Both the position numbers and the translations under genes were made by a program. Positions 50,263 through 60,154 of a stretch of DNA of 64,000 nt are shown piece after piece. The stretch spans positions 102,847-166,846 of the forward strand of contig DASXWQ010000055.1 of assembly GCA_036503555.1 (NCBI GenBank), written 5' to 3'. The notes beneath the pieces were generated by a model. That model made no database searches. It was given only the letters and a program-made list of their open reading frames with translations, and was not told where the DNA came from. The DNA comes from Actinocatenispora sp036503555 (GTDB lineage: Bacteria; Actinomycetota; Actinomycetes; Mycobacteriales; Micromonosporaceae). Each line of letters begins with the position of its first letter. Position 1 is the stretch's first letter.

Positions 50263-52494
50263 GTGGCCCTGCTGAGCGTCGTGGTGCCCGCGTACAACGT
50301 CGAGGACTACCTGCCGGAGTGCCTCGACTCGTTGCTCGGGCAGTCGTTCACCGACATCGAGGTGATCGGCGTCGACGACCGCTCACCCGACCGCTGCGGC
50401 GACATCCTCAGCGACTACGCAGCCCGCGATCCTCGCGTCAAGGTGCTGCACCTGCCGGAGAACCGCGGCCTCGGCGGCGCCCGCAACGCCGGGCTGGCCG
50501 AGGCCACCGGGGAGTACGTCTGGTTCGTCGACTCGGACGACTGGGTCGACGCGCACGCGTTGGCGCGCATCGCCGCGCGGATCGAGGCGACCCGGCCCGA
50601 CGTGCTGTTCGTCGGGCACGCCCTGGCGTACTGGGACCTGCGGACCGAGCGCGACCCCGGCGACGCCGTGCTCGCCGGCCTGCCCGACGTGTGCACCGCG
50701 GCCGAGCGTCCCGAGCTGTTCCGGGTGTTCCCGTCCGCGTGGAACAAGGTGGTCCGCCGCGAGTTCCTGCTCGGGCTCGGCATGGACTACCCGACCGGAG
50801 CGTACGAGGACCTGCCCGTCACGTTCCCGATGCTGTGCGCCGCCGACCGGATCTCCGTCGTCGACGACGTCTGCCTGTACTACCGGCAGCGTCCCGGCTC
50901 GATCCTCAACTCCGGCGGGCAGAAGCACCTCGACCTCGTCGACCAGTACCGGCTGGTCTTCCAGCGGCTGGCATGGCTCGGTGACCGGGCGCTGGTCACG
51001 CCGATCTACACGTTCATGGTCAAGCACCTGTTCGTCCTGCTGGGCGCCGGGCGGATCGGGCGGGCCCACCGGCACGACTACTTCCGCCGCGCCAGCACGC
51101 TCACGAACGACCTGCGTCCCGCCGGCTTCACCCCACCCGGCGGTCTCGACGGCGTGCGGTACAAGCTGCTGGCGACCGGATCCTGGCCGGGCGTGGTCGC
51201 GCTGCGACGCGGATACCAGGTGGTGCAAGGGATCCGGCGCGGTGCGCGACGGGTCACCGGGACACTTCGGCACACCGCGCGGGCCGCGCGGGCGTTCGCC
51301 GGCAAGGCGGTGCTCCGCCTGTACTACAAGGCGCAGGCGCGCGGCCCCGTCGACGAGAACCTTGCGCTCTACTGCGCCTACTGGGGCCGCGGGTACGCCT
51401 GCAACCCCAAGGCAATCTACGAGAAGGCGCGCGAGCTGGCGCCCGGCGTACGCGGGGTGTGGGTGGTGACGGCCGAGGGTGCGGCGAGCCTCCCGGCCGG
51501 CGTCGAGTACGTCGTGCAGGACACGCCGGCGTTCTACCGCGCGCTGGCCCGCGCCAAGTATCTGGTCAACAACAACAACTTCGGCAACTACCTGGTGAAG
51601 CGGCCCGGCACGGTGTTCGTGCAGACGCACCACGGCACGCCGCTGAAGTCGATGGGCGTCGACGAGCGGCGGCACCCGCTCACCCCGGCGACGCGGCACA
51701 ACAGCGTCAAGAGCCTGCTGAAGCGGTGCGCCGCCTGGGACTACGACGTCAGCTCCAACGCGTACAGCACGACGGTGTGGCACAAGGCGTACCCGTGCGA
51801 CTTCACCACCCTGGAGTACGGCTACCCGCGCAACGACGTCCTCGTCAACACCAGCCCGGAGCAGGTCGCCCAGCTGCGTGCGCGCCTCGGTATCGGGCCG
51901 GACGAGACGGTCGTGCTCTACGCGCCGACGCACCGCGAATACCAATCGGAGTACCGCCCGCTGTTCGACCCGGACGCGTTCGTCGCGGCGCTCGGCCCGC
52001 GGCACCGGTTGCTGCTGCGCGCGCACTACTTCTACGCCGGCGGCACCGGCCACACCGCCGGGGGCTCCCCCGCCGTCATGGACGTCTCCGACTACCCGGT
52101 CGTCGAGGAGCTGTACCTCGTCGCCGACGTCCTCGTCACCGACTACTCGTCCGTCATGTTCGACTACGGCGTCCTCGACCGGCCGATCGTGATCTACGCG
52201 CCGGACTGGCACGTCTACCGCGACACCCGCGGCGCGTACTTCAACCTCGCCGCCGCGCCGCCCGGCCTCTTCGTCCGCGACTACGACGAGCTGGTCGAGG
52301 CGTTCCGCACCGGCACCGTCGACACCGAGCAGACCCGCGCGCTGCGCGCCGACTTCCGCGACCGCTTCTGCGCGTACGACGACGGCCACGCCGCGGATCG
52401 CCTGGTACGCAAGGTGATGCTCGGTGAGGACCCGGCGCTGCCGGCCGGCGCCACCGCCGACTCCGGCCAGCGTCAGCCCCTCACCAGCTCCTGA
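50263..52494 (+). CDS. GT2 glycosyltransferase fused to CDP-glycerol glycerophosphotransferase (TagF-like)
   Basis: 743 residues from GTG 50263, chosen because GGAGGAG lies just upstream; a GTG at 50230 is in frame but lacks one. Residues 1-235 are a GT-A domain opening LSVVVPAYNVEDYLPECLDS, with DRSPDRCGDIL and the metal-binding VDSDDWVD. A linker follows. Residues ~385-730 are the glycerophosphotransferase domain with HHGTPLKSMG, a PTHREYQSEYRPLF strand and DVLVTDYSSVMFDYGVLDRP. It should both add a sugar and polymerise or add polyol-phosphate units on a cell-wall polymer, working with the leftward TagF-GT4 gene. Confidence 0.85.
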   Translation: MALLSVVVPAYNVEDYLPECLDSLLGQSFTDIEVIGVDDRSPDRCGDILSDYAARDPRVKVLHLPENRGLGGARNAGLAEATGEYVWFVDSDDWVDAHALARIAARIEATRPDVLFVGHALAYWDLRTERDPGDAVLAGLPDVCTAAERPELFRVFPSAWNKVVRREFLLGLGMDYPTGAYEDLPVTFPMLCAADRISVVDDVCLYYRQRPGSILNSGGQKHLDLVDQYRLVFQRLAWLGDRALVTPIYTFMVKHLFVLLGAGRIGRAHRHDYFRRASTLTNDLRPAGFTPPGGLDGVRYKLLATGSWPGVVALRRGYQVVQGIRRGARRVTGTLRHTARAARAFAGKAVLRLYYKAQARGPVDENLALYCAYWGRGYACNPKAIYEKARELAPGVRGVWVVTAEGAASLPAGVEYVVQDTPAFYRALARAKYLVNNNNFGNYLVKRPGTVFVQTHHGTPLKSMGVDERRHPLTPATRHNSVKSLLKRCAAWDYDVSSNAYSTTVWHKAYPCDFTTLEYGYPRNDVLVNTSPEQVAQLRARLGIGPDETVVLYAPTHREYQSEYRPLFDPDAFVAALGPRHRLLLRAHYFYAGGTGHTAGGSPAVMDVSDYPVVEELYLVADVLVTDYSSVMFDYGVLDRPIVIYAPDWHVYRDTRGAYFNLAAAPPGLFVRDYDELVEAFRTGTVDTEQTRALRADFRDRFCAYDDGHAADRLVRKVMLGEDPALPAGATADSGQRQPLTSS

Positions 52495-52515
52495 CCGACC
52501 GACCGACGGCCAACG

Positions 52516-52544
52516 ACACGACAGACAGCCACACGACAGACAGC
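52516..52544 (+). repeat. Two copies of a 15-base tandem repeat
   Basis: ACACGACAGACAGC occurs at 52516 and 52531 directly upstream of the terminator. Confidence 0.6.
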
Positions 52545-52576
52545 GACGCCGCCGGGAGGACCCGGCGGCGTCGTTG
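52541..52576. terminator. Bidirectional terminator between convergent polymer genes
   Basis: A perfect 12-bp stem (GACGCCGCCGGG with CCCGGCGGCGTC), extendable to 16 bp with one G-U pair, closes an AGGA loop and is followed by GTTGTCCTT. Confidence 0.85.
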
Positions 52577-52587
52577 TCCTTGCGCGG

Positions 52588-53490
52588 TCAGGGCTTGACG
52601 CCGATGCGGCCGGAGCCGCAACGGACCAGCAGCAGCTTCGCGCCGCTCTTCTCCAGGAACTCCTCGGTCGCCTCGCGCGAGCCGTCCCAGTAACCGTAGT
52701 CGTCGATGATCAGCACACCACCGGACACCAGGCGCGGGTACAGGTGGTCGAACTCGTGCTTGGTCGACGCGTACCAGTCGGTGTCGAGACGCAGGATCGA
52801 GATCTGCTCCGGCGCGTGCTCCGGCACGTTCTCCTCGACCATGCCCTGCACGTAGTGGATCTTCTCCGCCGGGTACGACACCTTGGACATGCCGTCCTTG
52901 ACGTCCTCCAGGGTCGCGGCGGCCTTCACCCACGAGTCGTCGGCCGCCACGGCGAGCAGGTCGTCGGCGGCCTTGCCGTCACGCAGCCGTACGTCCTTCT
53001 CGCTCGGCGGCGGCATCCCCTCGAACGTGTCGAACAGGTACAGGTCGCGGGAGTGGTCGCCGAACGAGTCGAACGTCCTTGCCACGGCCTGCATCGAGCC
53101 GCCGCGCCACACGCCGCACTCGACGACGTCGCCGGGAATGTCGTGCCGGTGCACGTACCGGGCGGCCGCGATCAGCCCGTGCAGCTTCTCCGGCCCGGTC
53201 ATCGTGTAACCCTTGACCGCGCGGATGATCTCCGCGGTCTCCTCGTCGAAGTCCGGCGGGAAGCCGGTACCCTTCGGCGCTGCCTTCGCCGGCTTCGGCT
53301 CGGGGCCCCCGAGGGAGGTGGCGACCTTCTCCAACCGGGCGGCGGCGGCCTCGTGCCGCTTCGTCGCCTCGTTCAGCCGCTTGATCTGCTCGGTCATCGC
53401 GACGGTCGCCGCGGCGTTCGTCGCGTTGACGAACCGGTATCCGGTCGTGCGCGCGAGGAGCGCATTGATTCGTCGTTTCGGGCCGCTCAT
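52588..53490 (-). CDS. TylF/MycF-family sugar O-methyltransferase
   Basis: 300 residues from ATG 53490 (GGGAGA upstream; ATG 53502 possible). A coiled-coil-like segment (TEQIKRLNEATKRHEAAAARLEK) and a Lys/Pro linker precede the catalytic part: GDVVECGVWRGGSMQ as SAM motif, LYLFDTFEGMPPP, and RLDTDWYASTKHEF with LIIDDYGYW holding the metal-binding Asp residues. Family members methylate sugar hydroxyls with Mg. Placed between two TagF fusions, it probably methylates a sugar or end unit of the wall polymer. Confidence 0.85.
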   Translation of the reverse strand: MSGPKRRINALLARTTGYRFVNATNAAATVAMTEQIKRLNEATKRHEAAAARLEKVATSLGGPEPKPAKAAPKGTGFPPDFDEETAEIIRAVKGYTMTGPEKLHGLIAAARYVHRHDIPGDVVECGVWRGGSMQAVARTFDSFGDHSRDLYLFDTFEGMPPPSEKDVRLRDGKAADDLLAVAADDSWVKAAATLEDVKDGMSKVSYPAEKIHYVQGMVEENVPEHAPEQISILRLDTDWYASTKHEFDHLYPRLVSGGVLIIDDYGYWDGSREATEEFLEKSGAKLLLVRCGSGRIGVKP

Positions 53491-53575
53491 CAACTCTCCC
53501 ATCGTTGGCGCGGGACCGAGCGGGCACTCGGCCCCGCCCCGGGACGCCGGCGCCCCATGCGACGCCGATCTCCCG

Positions 53576-56227
53576 TCAGCCGGACCTGTCCGCCCCGGCA
53601 ACCGGGGCGTCGTCGTGCCGGACACCATCCTGTTCCGCGCCGATGGCGGCGTAAAACTGCTCGACCGCGTCCCGGTTGTAGGCGACGTAGTCGAAGGTGG
53701 GGTTCGGGACGGTACCACGGAGGTACTCGCGCATCCCGGCGGCGAGATCCTCCGCGGTGCGCGGCACGACGAGGCCGACGCCCTCCGCCAGCGAGCCACG
53801 AACGGAGGCGAAGTCGGTCGACACCACGGGAAGCCCGAGTACCCGGGCCTCCAGGATGACCATCGGCTGGCCCTCGTAGTCGCTGGACAGGACGAAGCAG
53901 TCGGCCCTCTTCATGATCGCGTGCGGGTTGTTCTGTTGCCCCGCCATGATCACCGCATCGTCCAGACCCAGCTCGGTGACGAGGTCGTCGAGGTCCTTGC
54001 GCAGCGGTCCGCTGCCGATGACGATCAGCCGGGTCTTCGGGTTCTCCTTGTGTACCAAGGCGAACGCCCGGATCAGCCGGGCGTGGTTCTTCTCCGGCGA
54101 GCAGCGGCCGACGGTCACGAACGTGACCACCCCGTCGTCGGGGCTCATGATGCGGTCGATGATCGCGCGGCGCTCGGCGTTGAGCCGCAACTGTTCCAGC
54201 CGCTTCTCGGGCCGGTCCGAGCCGTTGTCGGCCACGACGCCCTCGTCGCCGCCGGCCGCGCCGCCGTCCTCGGCCGGCAACTCGGCGTAGAGGTCTGCGT
54301 CGGCCTGGGCGAGGATGCGGTCGAAGTTCACCGTGTTGAGCGCCGAGACGAACTGCGCGTTGCCGGCGTACTGCGAGAGCTTCTCGGCGTTGATGTCGGC
54401 GAGCACCGGGGACACCGAGACCAGCCGGTCGAAGTACCGGTAGGTGGTGAACACGGCACCGAGGCCGGCCTCCAGCGGACGCTTGCCGTTGACCTCACGC
54501 ATGCGGTCGGCGGCGAGGTCGTTGTGCATCCAGATGGAGTGCTTCTTCGCCTCGCCCTCCAGGAACAGGTACGTCCAGAACGGCCCGTACCCCGAGAAGT
54601 CGACGATGTAGTCGAAGCGGCTGGCGCCGAAGACCCGCTGCCACTCCTCCCGGAACAGCGCGCGGTGCGCGTCCAGGTTGACCTTCGCGCCGTCCAGGCC
54701 GCGGGCCAGCAGCCGGCGCCGGCCGAGCGTGAAACGCTTGCTGCCGTTGATCCCCCCGATGTACGGGAACAGCCGCACGTTCGGGTTGATCGCCTCCTCG
54801 TTCTTCACCCGGTCCCGGCTGCGCCGCCGGTACGAGTAGAACGCGGACACGTCGAAGCGGGTGTAGTCGATGTTGTCCAGCAGGTTCAGCATCGACGTGG
54901 TGATCCCGTTGGTACGCATGCCGCCCAGGTAAATCAGGATCGACTCGCGCCCGTCGGTGAAGTCGCCGCGGACGTCGTGGCCCTCGGTCTTCCCGCGGAA
55001 GACGACGTCCACCACGCGGCGCGCGGACTGCCCGTCGTCGGCCGGCGCGTACTCCTGGCGCGTCTTCTCGTACCGCGTGGCGTAGCTGACGGACACGTCG
55101 TCGTCACTGCCGCTGCCGAGGCCGTTGAGCCAGCCGGCGAGCGTGGAGATGTCGTCGGTGACGGGGCCGGGCCACTCCTCGGGGCGCACGTACAGGCCGC
55201 GGCTGCCGTCGTAGTCGGCGAGGTCCGGCACGAAGAACAGGATCGGCCGGCCGGTCGCCAGGAAGTCGTAGAAGATGCTGGAGTAGTCGCTGAGCAGCAC
55301 CTCGCTGACGCCCAGCGCGATGTTCGCCGGCACGTCGTTGGGCACCAGGATCTCGCGCAGGTCCGCGCGCTCCACCGCGTACTTGTAGACCTGCTGGTGC
55401 ACGCGCAGCAGCACGCGGTACTTCGTGGTGTCGATCTGCTCGTTGAGCGTGCGCACCCGGCGCAGCAGCTCCTCGGCGTCGTCCTCGGGCGTCTGGAACG
55501 AGTCGCCCTTCCACGTCGGCGCGTACAGCACGATCTTCTGCTCGTCGCCGACCACCACGCCGCGGTCCCGCAGGTCGGCCCGGACCGCCTTGTCCTCGTC
55601 GGCCGACAAGTATTGCCGGTCGATACGTGGAAAGCCCTCCTGCACGATCTTGCCGCGGTAGATCCCGCGCAGCTTGTACGCGGTCTCGTACATCTGCTTC
55701 GTCATGAACTCGCTGCCGGACAGCAGGTAGTCGGTCATCACGAAGTTGCGGATGATGTTGCGGGTCTCGGCCCCGCCGTGCTCGACGTCGTACCCCATCT
55801 TCTTCAGCGGGGTGCCGTGCCACGTGTTGACGTACGTCTGGCCCTCGCGCTTGCCAAACTGCGGCGGGAACGTCGCGTTGTTGACGAGGTACTGCGAGGT
55901 GGCCAGGGCCCGGTAGTAGGCGCCGGACTGGTATTTCACGAAGCTGACGTTCGGGTGGCCGGCGAACTCGCGGATGGTCCGGCGGTACCGGGTGAAGTCG
56001 CTCAGCACCCAGATGTGCTTGAGGTGCTGCGTGTCGGGCGCGTTCAGCAGCTCGCGGAAGATCCCCTCCGGGTTGCAGAGCATCCCGTTGCCCGAGAACG
56101 ACTCGTAGAGCACGGTGTCCGGCTCGATCTTCGCGTCGCGCCAGTGCGCGTGCGACTCGAACTGCTTGATGACTTTGAGGCGGTGACGGATACGTCGGAG
56201 CTTCGTACCCATCTTCGACCGTGCCAT
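53576..56227 (-). CDS. CDP-glycerol glycerophosphotransferase fused to a GT4 glycosyltransferase
   Basis: 883 residues from ATG 56227, where GGAG precedes; the open frame continues 300 bases upstream without support. Residues ~15-400 form the TagF-type domain: YRALATSQYLVNNATFPP, NTWHGTPLKKMGYD, APTWKGDSFQ and VLLSDYSSIFYDFLATGRP. Residues ~480-870 form a GT-B GT4 domain with LGGMRTNGITTSML at the start, TVGRCSPEKNHARLIRAFA and DCFVLSSDYEGQPMVILEA containing the ExxxxxxxE motif. It probably builds a sugar-substituted polyol-phosphate chain. The order of domains is the reverse of that in the rightward fusion at 50263. Confidence 0.85.
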   Translation of the reverse strand: MARSKMGTKLRRIRHRLKVIKQFESHAHWRDAKIEPDTVLYESFSGNGMLCNPEGIFRELLNAPDTQHLKHIWVLSDFTRYRRTIREFAGHPNVSFVKYQSGAYYRALATSQYLVNNATFPPQFGKREGQTYVNTWHGTPLKKMGYDVEHGGAETRNIIRNFVMTDYLLSGSEFMTKQMYETAYKLRGIYRGKIVQEGFPRIDRQYLSADEDKAVRADLRDRGVVVGDEQKIVLYAPTWKGDSFQTPEDDAEELLRRVRTLNEQIDTTKYRVLLRVHQQVYKYAVERADLREILVPNDVPANIALGVSEVLLSDYSSIFYDFLATGRPILFFVPDLADYDGSRGLYVRPEEWPGPVTDDISTLAGWLNGLGSGSDDDVSVSYATRYEKTRQEYAPADDGQSARRVVDVVFRGKTEGHDVRGDFTDGRESILIYLGGMRTNGITTSMLNLLDNIDYTRFDVSAFYSYRRRSRDRVKNEEAINPNVRLFPYIGGINGSKRFTLGRRRLLARGLDGAKVNLDAHRALFREEWQRVFGASRFDYIVDFSGYGPFWTYLFLEGEAKKHSIWMHNDLAADRMREVNGKRPLEAGLGAVFTTYRYFDRLVSVSPVLADINAEKLSQYAGNAQFVSALNTVNFDRILAQADADLYAELPAEDGGAAGGDEGVVADNGSDRPEKRLEQLRLNAERRAIIDRIMSPDDGVVTFVTVGRCSPEKNHARLIRAFALVHKENPKTRLIVIGSGPLRKDLDDLVTELGLDDAVIMAGQQNNPHAIMKRADCFVLSSDYEGQPMVILEARVLGLPVVSTDFASVRGSLAEGVGLVVPRTAEDLAAGMREYLRGTVPNPTFDYVAYNRDAVEQFYAAIGAEQDGVRHDDAPVAGADRSG

Positions 56228-56574
56228 CTTTCTCCTGCCGAACGTGGGAGCTTCATACCGTGACTTACCCGGCAAATCGCCGATAAGGGCCGTAGCGTTA
56301 CAAAGCTCGACTATGAGACTTGTGCCACCATACATCCGGCCGTTCGCCGCGGCCCCGGGGACCCGACGGAGCGGACGCAAGGCCCCGTTGACCTCCCACC
56401 CAGCGGGCAGGAGGATCCGACCACCATAACCGACAGGAGTCATCCCGCCGAACCGGCGTCGACGGCCCGGCCAACTCCGGGCGCCGTTTTCGGCGTTCCG
56501 GGCCGCCACCAGATCGACGTACGTCATTCTGCAAGAGCGGTCACCGTGGCTGTCCCGGCGGGACCAAACGCACG
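56228..56574. other. Divergent intergenic region in the wall-polymer locus
   Basis: About 350 bases between the TagF-GT4 gene and the GT-C gene. It is less GC-rich next to 56227 and should hold both promoters, but I could not identify boxes with confidence. Open frames here are only upstream extensions of the neighbours. Confidence 0.4.
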
Positions 56575-58221
56575 GTGAGACCGGGTGGCGCGGGGGCTCC
56601 CGACGCCCCGCCGCCCGACCACGGCATGGGGGGCCTGGTGCGATCCGGTGCGCTGACGCTGTCCCGCGCCGGCGGTGGGTCCACCGCCGAGCGCCGTCAC
56701 GGCTGGTCCCGCATCGTCCCGATCGTCCTGCTGTACGCCGTCGCCGGCGGTTTCGGCCTCGCCGTGGCCTACCGGCTGCCGTGGGTCGGCGACACCGGCC
56801 TGCACCTGGCCGTGATCGAACAGCTCAGCCGCAACCTCACGCACCCGCCCGACCCGCTCGTCGGCGCGGACGCCCCCAGCCCCTACTACTCCCCGTACGC
56901 GCTCGGCCAGGCGCTGCTGATGCGCGGGACCGGGCTCGGCGGGCTGCCCGTGCTGCGACTGTTCGCCGTGGTCAACGCGCTGCTGCTGGCCACCGGCGTG
57001 CACCACGTCGTACGCCGGCTGAGCCGGGCGCCGTGGGCCCCGCTGTTCGCGCTGCTCGCGATCGTGCTGCTGAACGGCACCGCCGTCCTCATCTGGTCCG
57101 GCTACTACGGGCTCACCTCGATGACGGTGACGCTGTTCTACCCCAGCACGTTCGCGCTGGCCGTCACCCTGCACCTGTGGGGGCTCGTCGCCTGGCTGCT
57201 ACCGACCGGGACACCCCGGACCGGCCGGTCACGCTGGTGGGCGTACCCGGTGGTCGGGCTGCTCGCCGCGGACGTCGCGCTGGACCACCAGTTCACCGCG
57301 ATCGGCGCGGCGCTCGGCTGCCTCGCGCTGTTCGCCCACCGCGCCCGGTACCTGACGCTCCGGCAAGTCGCCGGCTGGGCGGTGGCCGTCGCCGTCGCGG
57401 TCGCCGCGGTCGCGGCCTGGCCGTACTTCTCGATCCTGTCGCTCGCCGGGTCGCCGAACGAACTGGACCGCATCCACGAACGGCTCTACTCGCACATCTT
57501 CGAGATCTACGGCATCGGGCTGCTCACCGGCCTGCCCGTGCTCGCCGTACGGTTCTGGCGCAGCCGCACCGACCCGCTCGTCCTGCTCGCCGCCTTCTCC
57601 GCCGTACTCGTCGGGTACGGGCTGGTCAGCGGGCACGACGCGTGGGGCCGGGCCTGGCCGATGGTGCTGCTCGCCGGGCAGCTCGCCCTCGGCGTCGAAC
57701 TGGCCACCCTGCTCGCCGCCCGCGCCACGCGCGCCCTGCGCCCCGTCCGTGTGTACGCGGTGACCGCCGCGCTCGTCGCGCTGCTCATGGGCGGCTGGGC
57801 GCAGATCGGCATCCTGACCTACTTCGTACCGCTGCCGGCCCGGCTCACCCACCAGATGGAGATCAAGGGCGACTGGGGCCACTACGCCTGGTTCACCCGG
57901 TACGTCCGGCCCGGCGAGACCGTCCTCACCGACACGTTCCACGCCCTGCGCATGGTGCCGGCGTACCGGGTGTTCACGGTGATGCCGGCGTATCCGGAGC
58001 CGTGGCTGGCGTCGGAGCGGCAGCGCCGCGCCGACACCGCCGCCATGCTCGCCCGGCACACCCTGGCCGCCGAACGCGACAGGCTGTTCGCCCGCTACCA
58101 CGTCCGCTGGATCATCACGTACCCGAGCCGGGCGCTACGGATGCGCGCCGCGGGCGTACACCTGACGACCGTGGCGCACAGCCCCACGTACCCGAGGGAC
58201 GGGCTGTACCTGCTGCGCTGA
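56575..58221 (+). CDS. Multi-pass GT-C type glycosyltransferase
   Basis: Up to 548 residues; the start is uncertain (GTG 56575 used; ATG 56626 and GTG 56638 are alternatives, the last with a G-run upstream). About ten helices follow a short cytoplasmic start. The first extracytoplasmic loop carries LPWVGDTGLHLAVIEQL, where GT-C enzymes place their catalytic Asp. The C-terminal ~130 residues are soluble. The protein should use a lipid-linked sugar donor outside the membrane. Its place beside TagF and the exporter suggests it decorates the exported polymer. Confidence 0.7.
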   Translation: MRPGGAGAPDAPPPDHGMGGLVRSGALTLSRAGGGSTAERRHGWSRIVPIVLLYAVAGGFGLAVAYRLPWVGDTGLHLAVIEQLSRNLTHPPDPLVGADAPSPYYSPYALGQALLMRGTGLGGLPVLRLFAVVNALLLATGVHHVVRRLSRAPWAPLFALLAIVLLNGTAVLIWSGYYGLTSMTVTLFYPSTFALAVTLHLWGLVAWLLPTGTPRTGRSRWWAYPVVGLLAADVALDHQFTAIGAALGCLALFAHRARYLTLRQVAGWAVAVAVAVAAVAAWPYFSILSLAGSPNELDRIHERLYSHIFEIYGIGLLTGLPVLAVRFWRSRTDPLVLLAAFSAVLVGYGLVSGHDAWGRAWPMVLLAGQLALGVELATLLAARATRALRPVRVYAVTAALVALLMGGWAQIGILTYFVPLPARLTHQMEIKGDWGHYAWFTRYVRPGETVLTDTFHALRMVPAYRVFTVMPAYPEPWLASERQRRADTAAMLARHTLAAERDRLFARYHVRWIITYPSRALRMRAAGVHLTTVAHSPTYPRDGLYLLR

Positions 58222-58223
58222 GG

Positions 58224-58973
58224 TCAGACCTTCGCGAAGTCGTGGTACGTGTCGAGGGCGTCCTCGACCGGGCCGTCCGTGATGAGCTGACCGCCGCGCA
58301 GGTAGATGCCGCGCTTGCAGAAGCGCTTCAGGTCGGCGTCCGAGTGCGAGACGAGCACCAGGGTGCGGCCCTGCGCCAGCATCCCCTCGATCGTCTTGTA
58401 GCACTTCTCCCGGAACTTGCGGTCGCCGACCGCGAGCGCCTCGTCGACCAGCAGCACCGGGTGCTCCAACTGGGTGATCACCGCGAAGCCGAGCCGTACC
58501 TTCATGCCCGACGAGTAGTGCTTGATCGGGGTGTCGATGAAGTCGCCGATCTCCGCGTAGTCGACGATCTCGTCGAACTTCGACTTGATCTGCTGACTGC
58601 TGAGGCCGTGCATGGCCGCGACGATCTGCACGTTCTCCCGGCCGGTCAGGTCGCCGGAGAAGCCGGCCGACAGCTCCAGCAGCGGCGCCACCTTGCCGCG
58701 GCACACCACGCTGCCCTCGTCCGGCGTGAGGACACCCGCGATCAGACGCAGCAGCGTGCTCTTGCCCGTACCGTTCGAGCCGATCAGGCCGACCGCCTCG
58801 CCGTGCGAGATGCTGAAGTTGAGGTGCCGCAGCGCCCAGAAGTCGGTCGTCGCCGCCGGCGTCCGCCGGTTGTTGCCGCGGAAGATGAACATCTCACGCA
58901 GCTTGCGCTGCTTGCGCCGACCCTTGTTGAACTGGATGCCCAGGTCGTGCGCCTCGATGACCAGATTGCCCAT
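58224..58973 (-). CDS. ABC exporter ATPase for cell-wall polymer (TagH/Wzt-like)
   Basis: 249 residues. Walker A is GSNGTGKSTLL near residue 65, the Q-loop lies around ELSAGFSGDLTGRENV, the signature is YSSGMKVRLGFA, and Walker B with the catalytic Glu is VLLVDEALAVGD. The long gap before Walker A and the GDLTGREN motif are typical of polysaccharide/teichoic acid exporters. It lacks the C-terminal carbohydrate-binding domain of Wzt. Pairs with the permease gene seven bases upstream. Confidence 0.92.
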   Translation of the reverse strand: MGNLVIEAHDLGIQFNKGRRKQRKLREMFIFRGNNRRTPAATTDFWALRHLNFSISHGEAVGLIGSNGTGKSTLLRLIAGVLTPDEGSVVCRGKVAPLLELSAGFSGDLTGRENVQIVAAMHGLSSQQIKSKFDEIVDYAEIGDFIDTPIKHYSSGMKVRLGFAVITQLEHPVLLVDEALAVGDRKFREKCYKTIEGMLAQGRTLVLVSHSDADLKRFCKRGIYLRGGQLITDGPVEDALDTYHDFAKV

Positions 58974-58980
58974 CTTGTAC

Positions 58981-59787
58981 CTACAGCTCCTTGAGCACGG
59001 CCGACTCGGTCTTGCGGAACACCCACACGCCGATGAGGAAGATGATGACACTTCCGACGGCCGACGCGAGGATCACGGTGGGCTTCGGGAACAACTGGGG
59101 GATCCACATGCCGTGCTGGATGTCGATGATGCCGACCAGCGGGTTGAGCTGGTAGACGTCCTTCAGCCAGCGGGGCATGCCCGACTCCATCACCCGGCTC
59201 AGCGGGTAGATGATCGGCGCGGTGTACATGAGGATCCGGACGATCAGCCGGGTCATCCGCTCCACGTCGCGGAACAGCACGTTCAGCGGCGACAGGATCA
59301 GCGCGATGCCGACCAGCAGTACGCCCTGGATCGCCATGCTCAGCGGCAGGCCGACGAGGATCCGCCAGGTGAACGTGCCGTGGAACAGGATCGCGAACAG
59401 CACCACGATCGGCAGCCCGACCAGGTACTCGACCGCCCGCGCGAGCACCTTCGAGACCGGGAAGATCTCCCGCCGTACCCGCATGGTGGTGATCAGCCGC
59501 GCCTGCGAGGTCAGCGCGTGCGCCGACTCGGTGATCCCGGCGCTGATCCACATCCAGGAGAAGATGCCGGAAACGATGAACAGCGGGTAGCCGGCGCCGT
59601 ACAGCTCAGTCTTCGTGTGGTAGAGGACACCGAAGATGAACCAGTAGATCAGCGCCTGGACCAGCGGGTCGATCAGGGACCACACGTAACCGAGCACCGA
59701 GGACTGGTACTTGACCGCCAGGTCGCGCCGCACCAGCATCCACATGACGCTTTTCTGGCGCCACATCGCACCGACTTCCACCGTCAA
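58981..59787 (-). CDS. ABC exporter permease for cell-wall polymer (TagG/Wzm-like)
   Basis: 268 residues from TTG 59787, selected because GGAGG is five bases upstream; GTG 59781 and ATG 59769 are alternatives. It has the ABC-2 layout: an amphipathic start ending LVRRDLAVKYQSSVLGYVWSL, six helices, IFSWMWISAGITES, LSPLNVLFRDVERMTRLIV and IIYPLSRV. This is the teichoic acid/polysaccharide export permease class. With the ATPase it should export the polymer made by the TagF fusions. Confidence 0.9.
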   Translation of the reverse strand: MTVEVGAMWRQKSVMWMLVRRDLAVKYQSSVLGYVWSLIDPLVQALIYWFIFGVLYHTKTELYGAGYPLFIVSGIFSWMWISAGITESAHALTSQARLITTMRVRREIFPVSKVLARAVEYLVGLPIVVLFAILFHGTFTWRILVGLPLSMAIQGVLLVGIALILSPLNVLFRDVERMTRLIVRILMYTAPIIYPLSRVMESGMPRWLKDVYQLNPLVGIIDIQHGMWIPQLFPKPTVILASAVGSVIIFLIGVWVFRKTESAVLKEL

Positions 59788-60154
59788 GAGTTCCTCCGAT
59801 TTGGTGCTCGCCCACCCGGCCGCCCCGGCGGGGCGGTCCCGGCATGTGGTGGCCCGCAACGAGAATCGCGCACGGTACCACCGCGGAGCCCGAGATGCTC
59901 TGAGATCGTATAGCCTCCCCCGGCCATACCCCGAGCCAGCACCGCGGGCACAGTGAAGTGTTCAACAGCAGGACGAAGATCGTTCGATCACGGGCCCGAT
60001 TGGGGTGCCTTGCCCAATCCCGAACGCGCGACACGTTATCGGCACCGATCCGGACGGTTCCACCCGGCCCGGTTCCTGTCCCGATGTCCGGCGCGGGCGT
60101 CTCGTCGCGCACACCGCGTACCCGGGCCGCGGGCCGAAAGCTAGGCTCGGTGGC
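59788..60154. other. Divergent region between the exporter and lipB
   Basis: About 370 bases with no convincing gene. An AT-richer patch around 59905-59915 (ATCGTATAGCC) could contain a -10 box for the leftward exporter genes, but no matching -35 box is clear. Confidence 0.35.

Noticed and set aside
53213..56263. Rightward open frame of 1016 codons
   Set aside because: Antisense to the clearly recognisable TagF-GT4 gene; low-complexity product without motifs.
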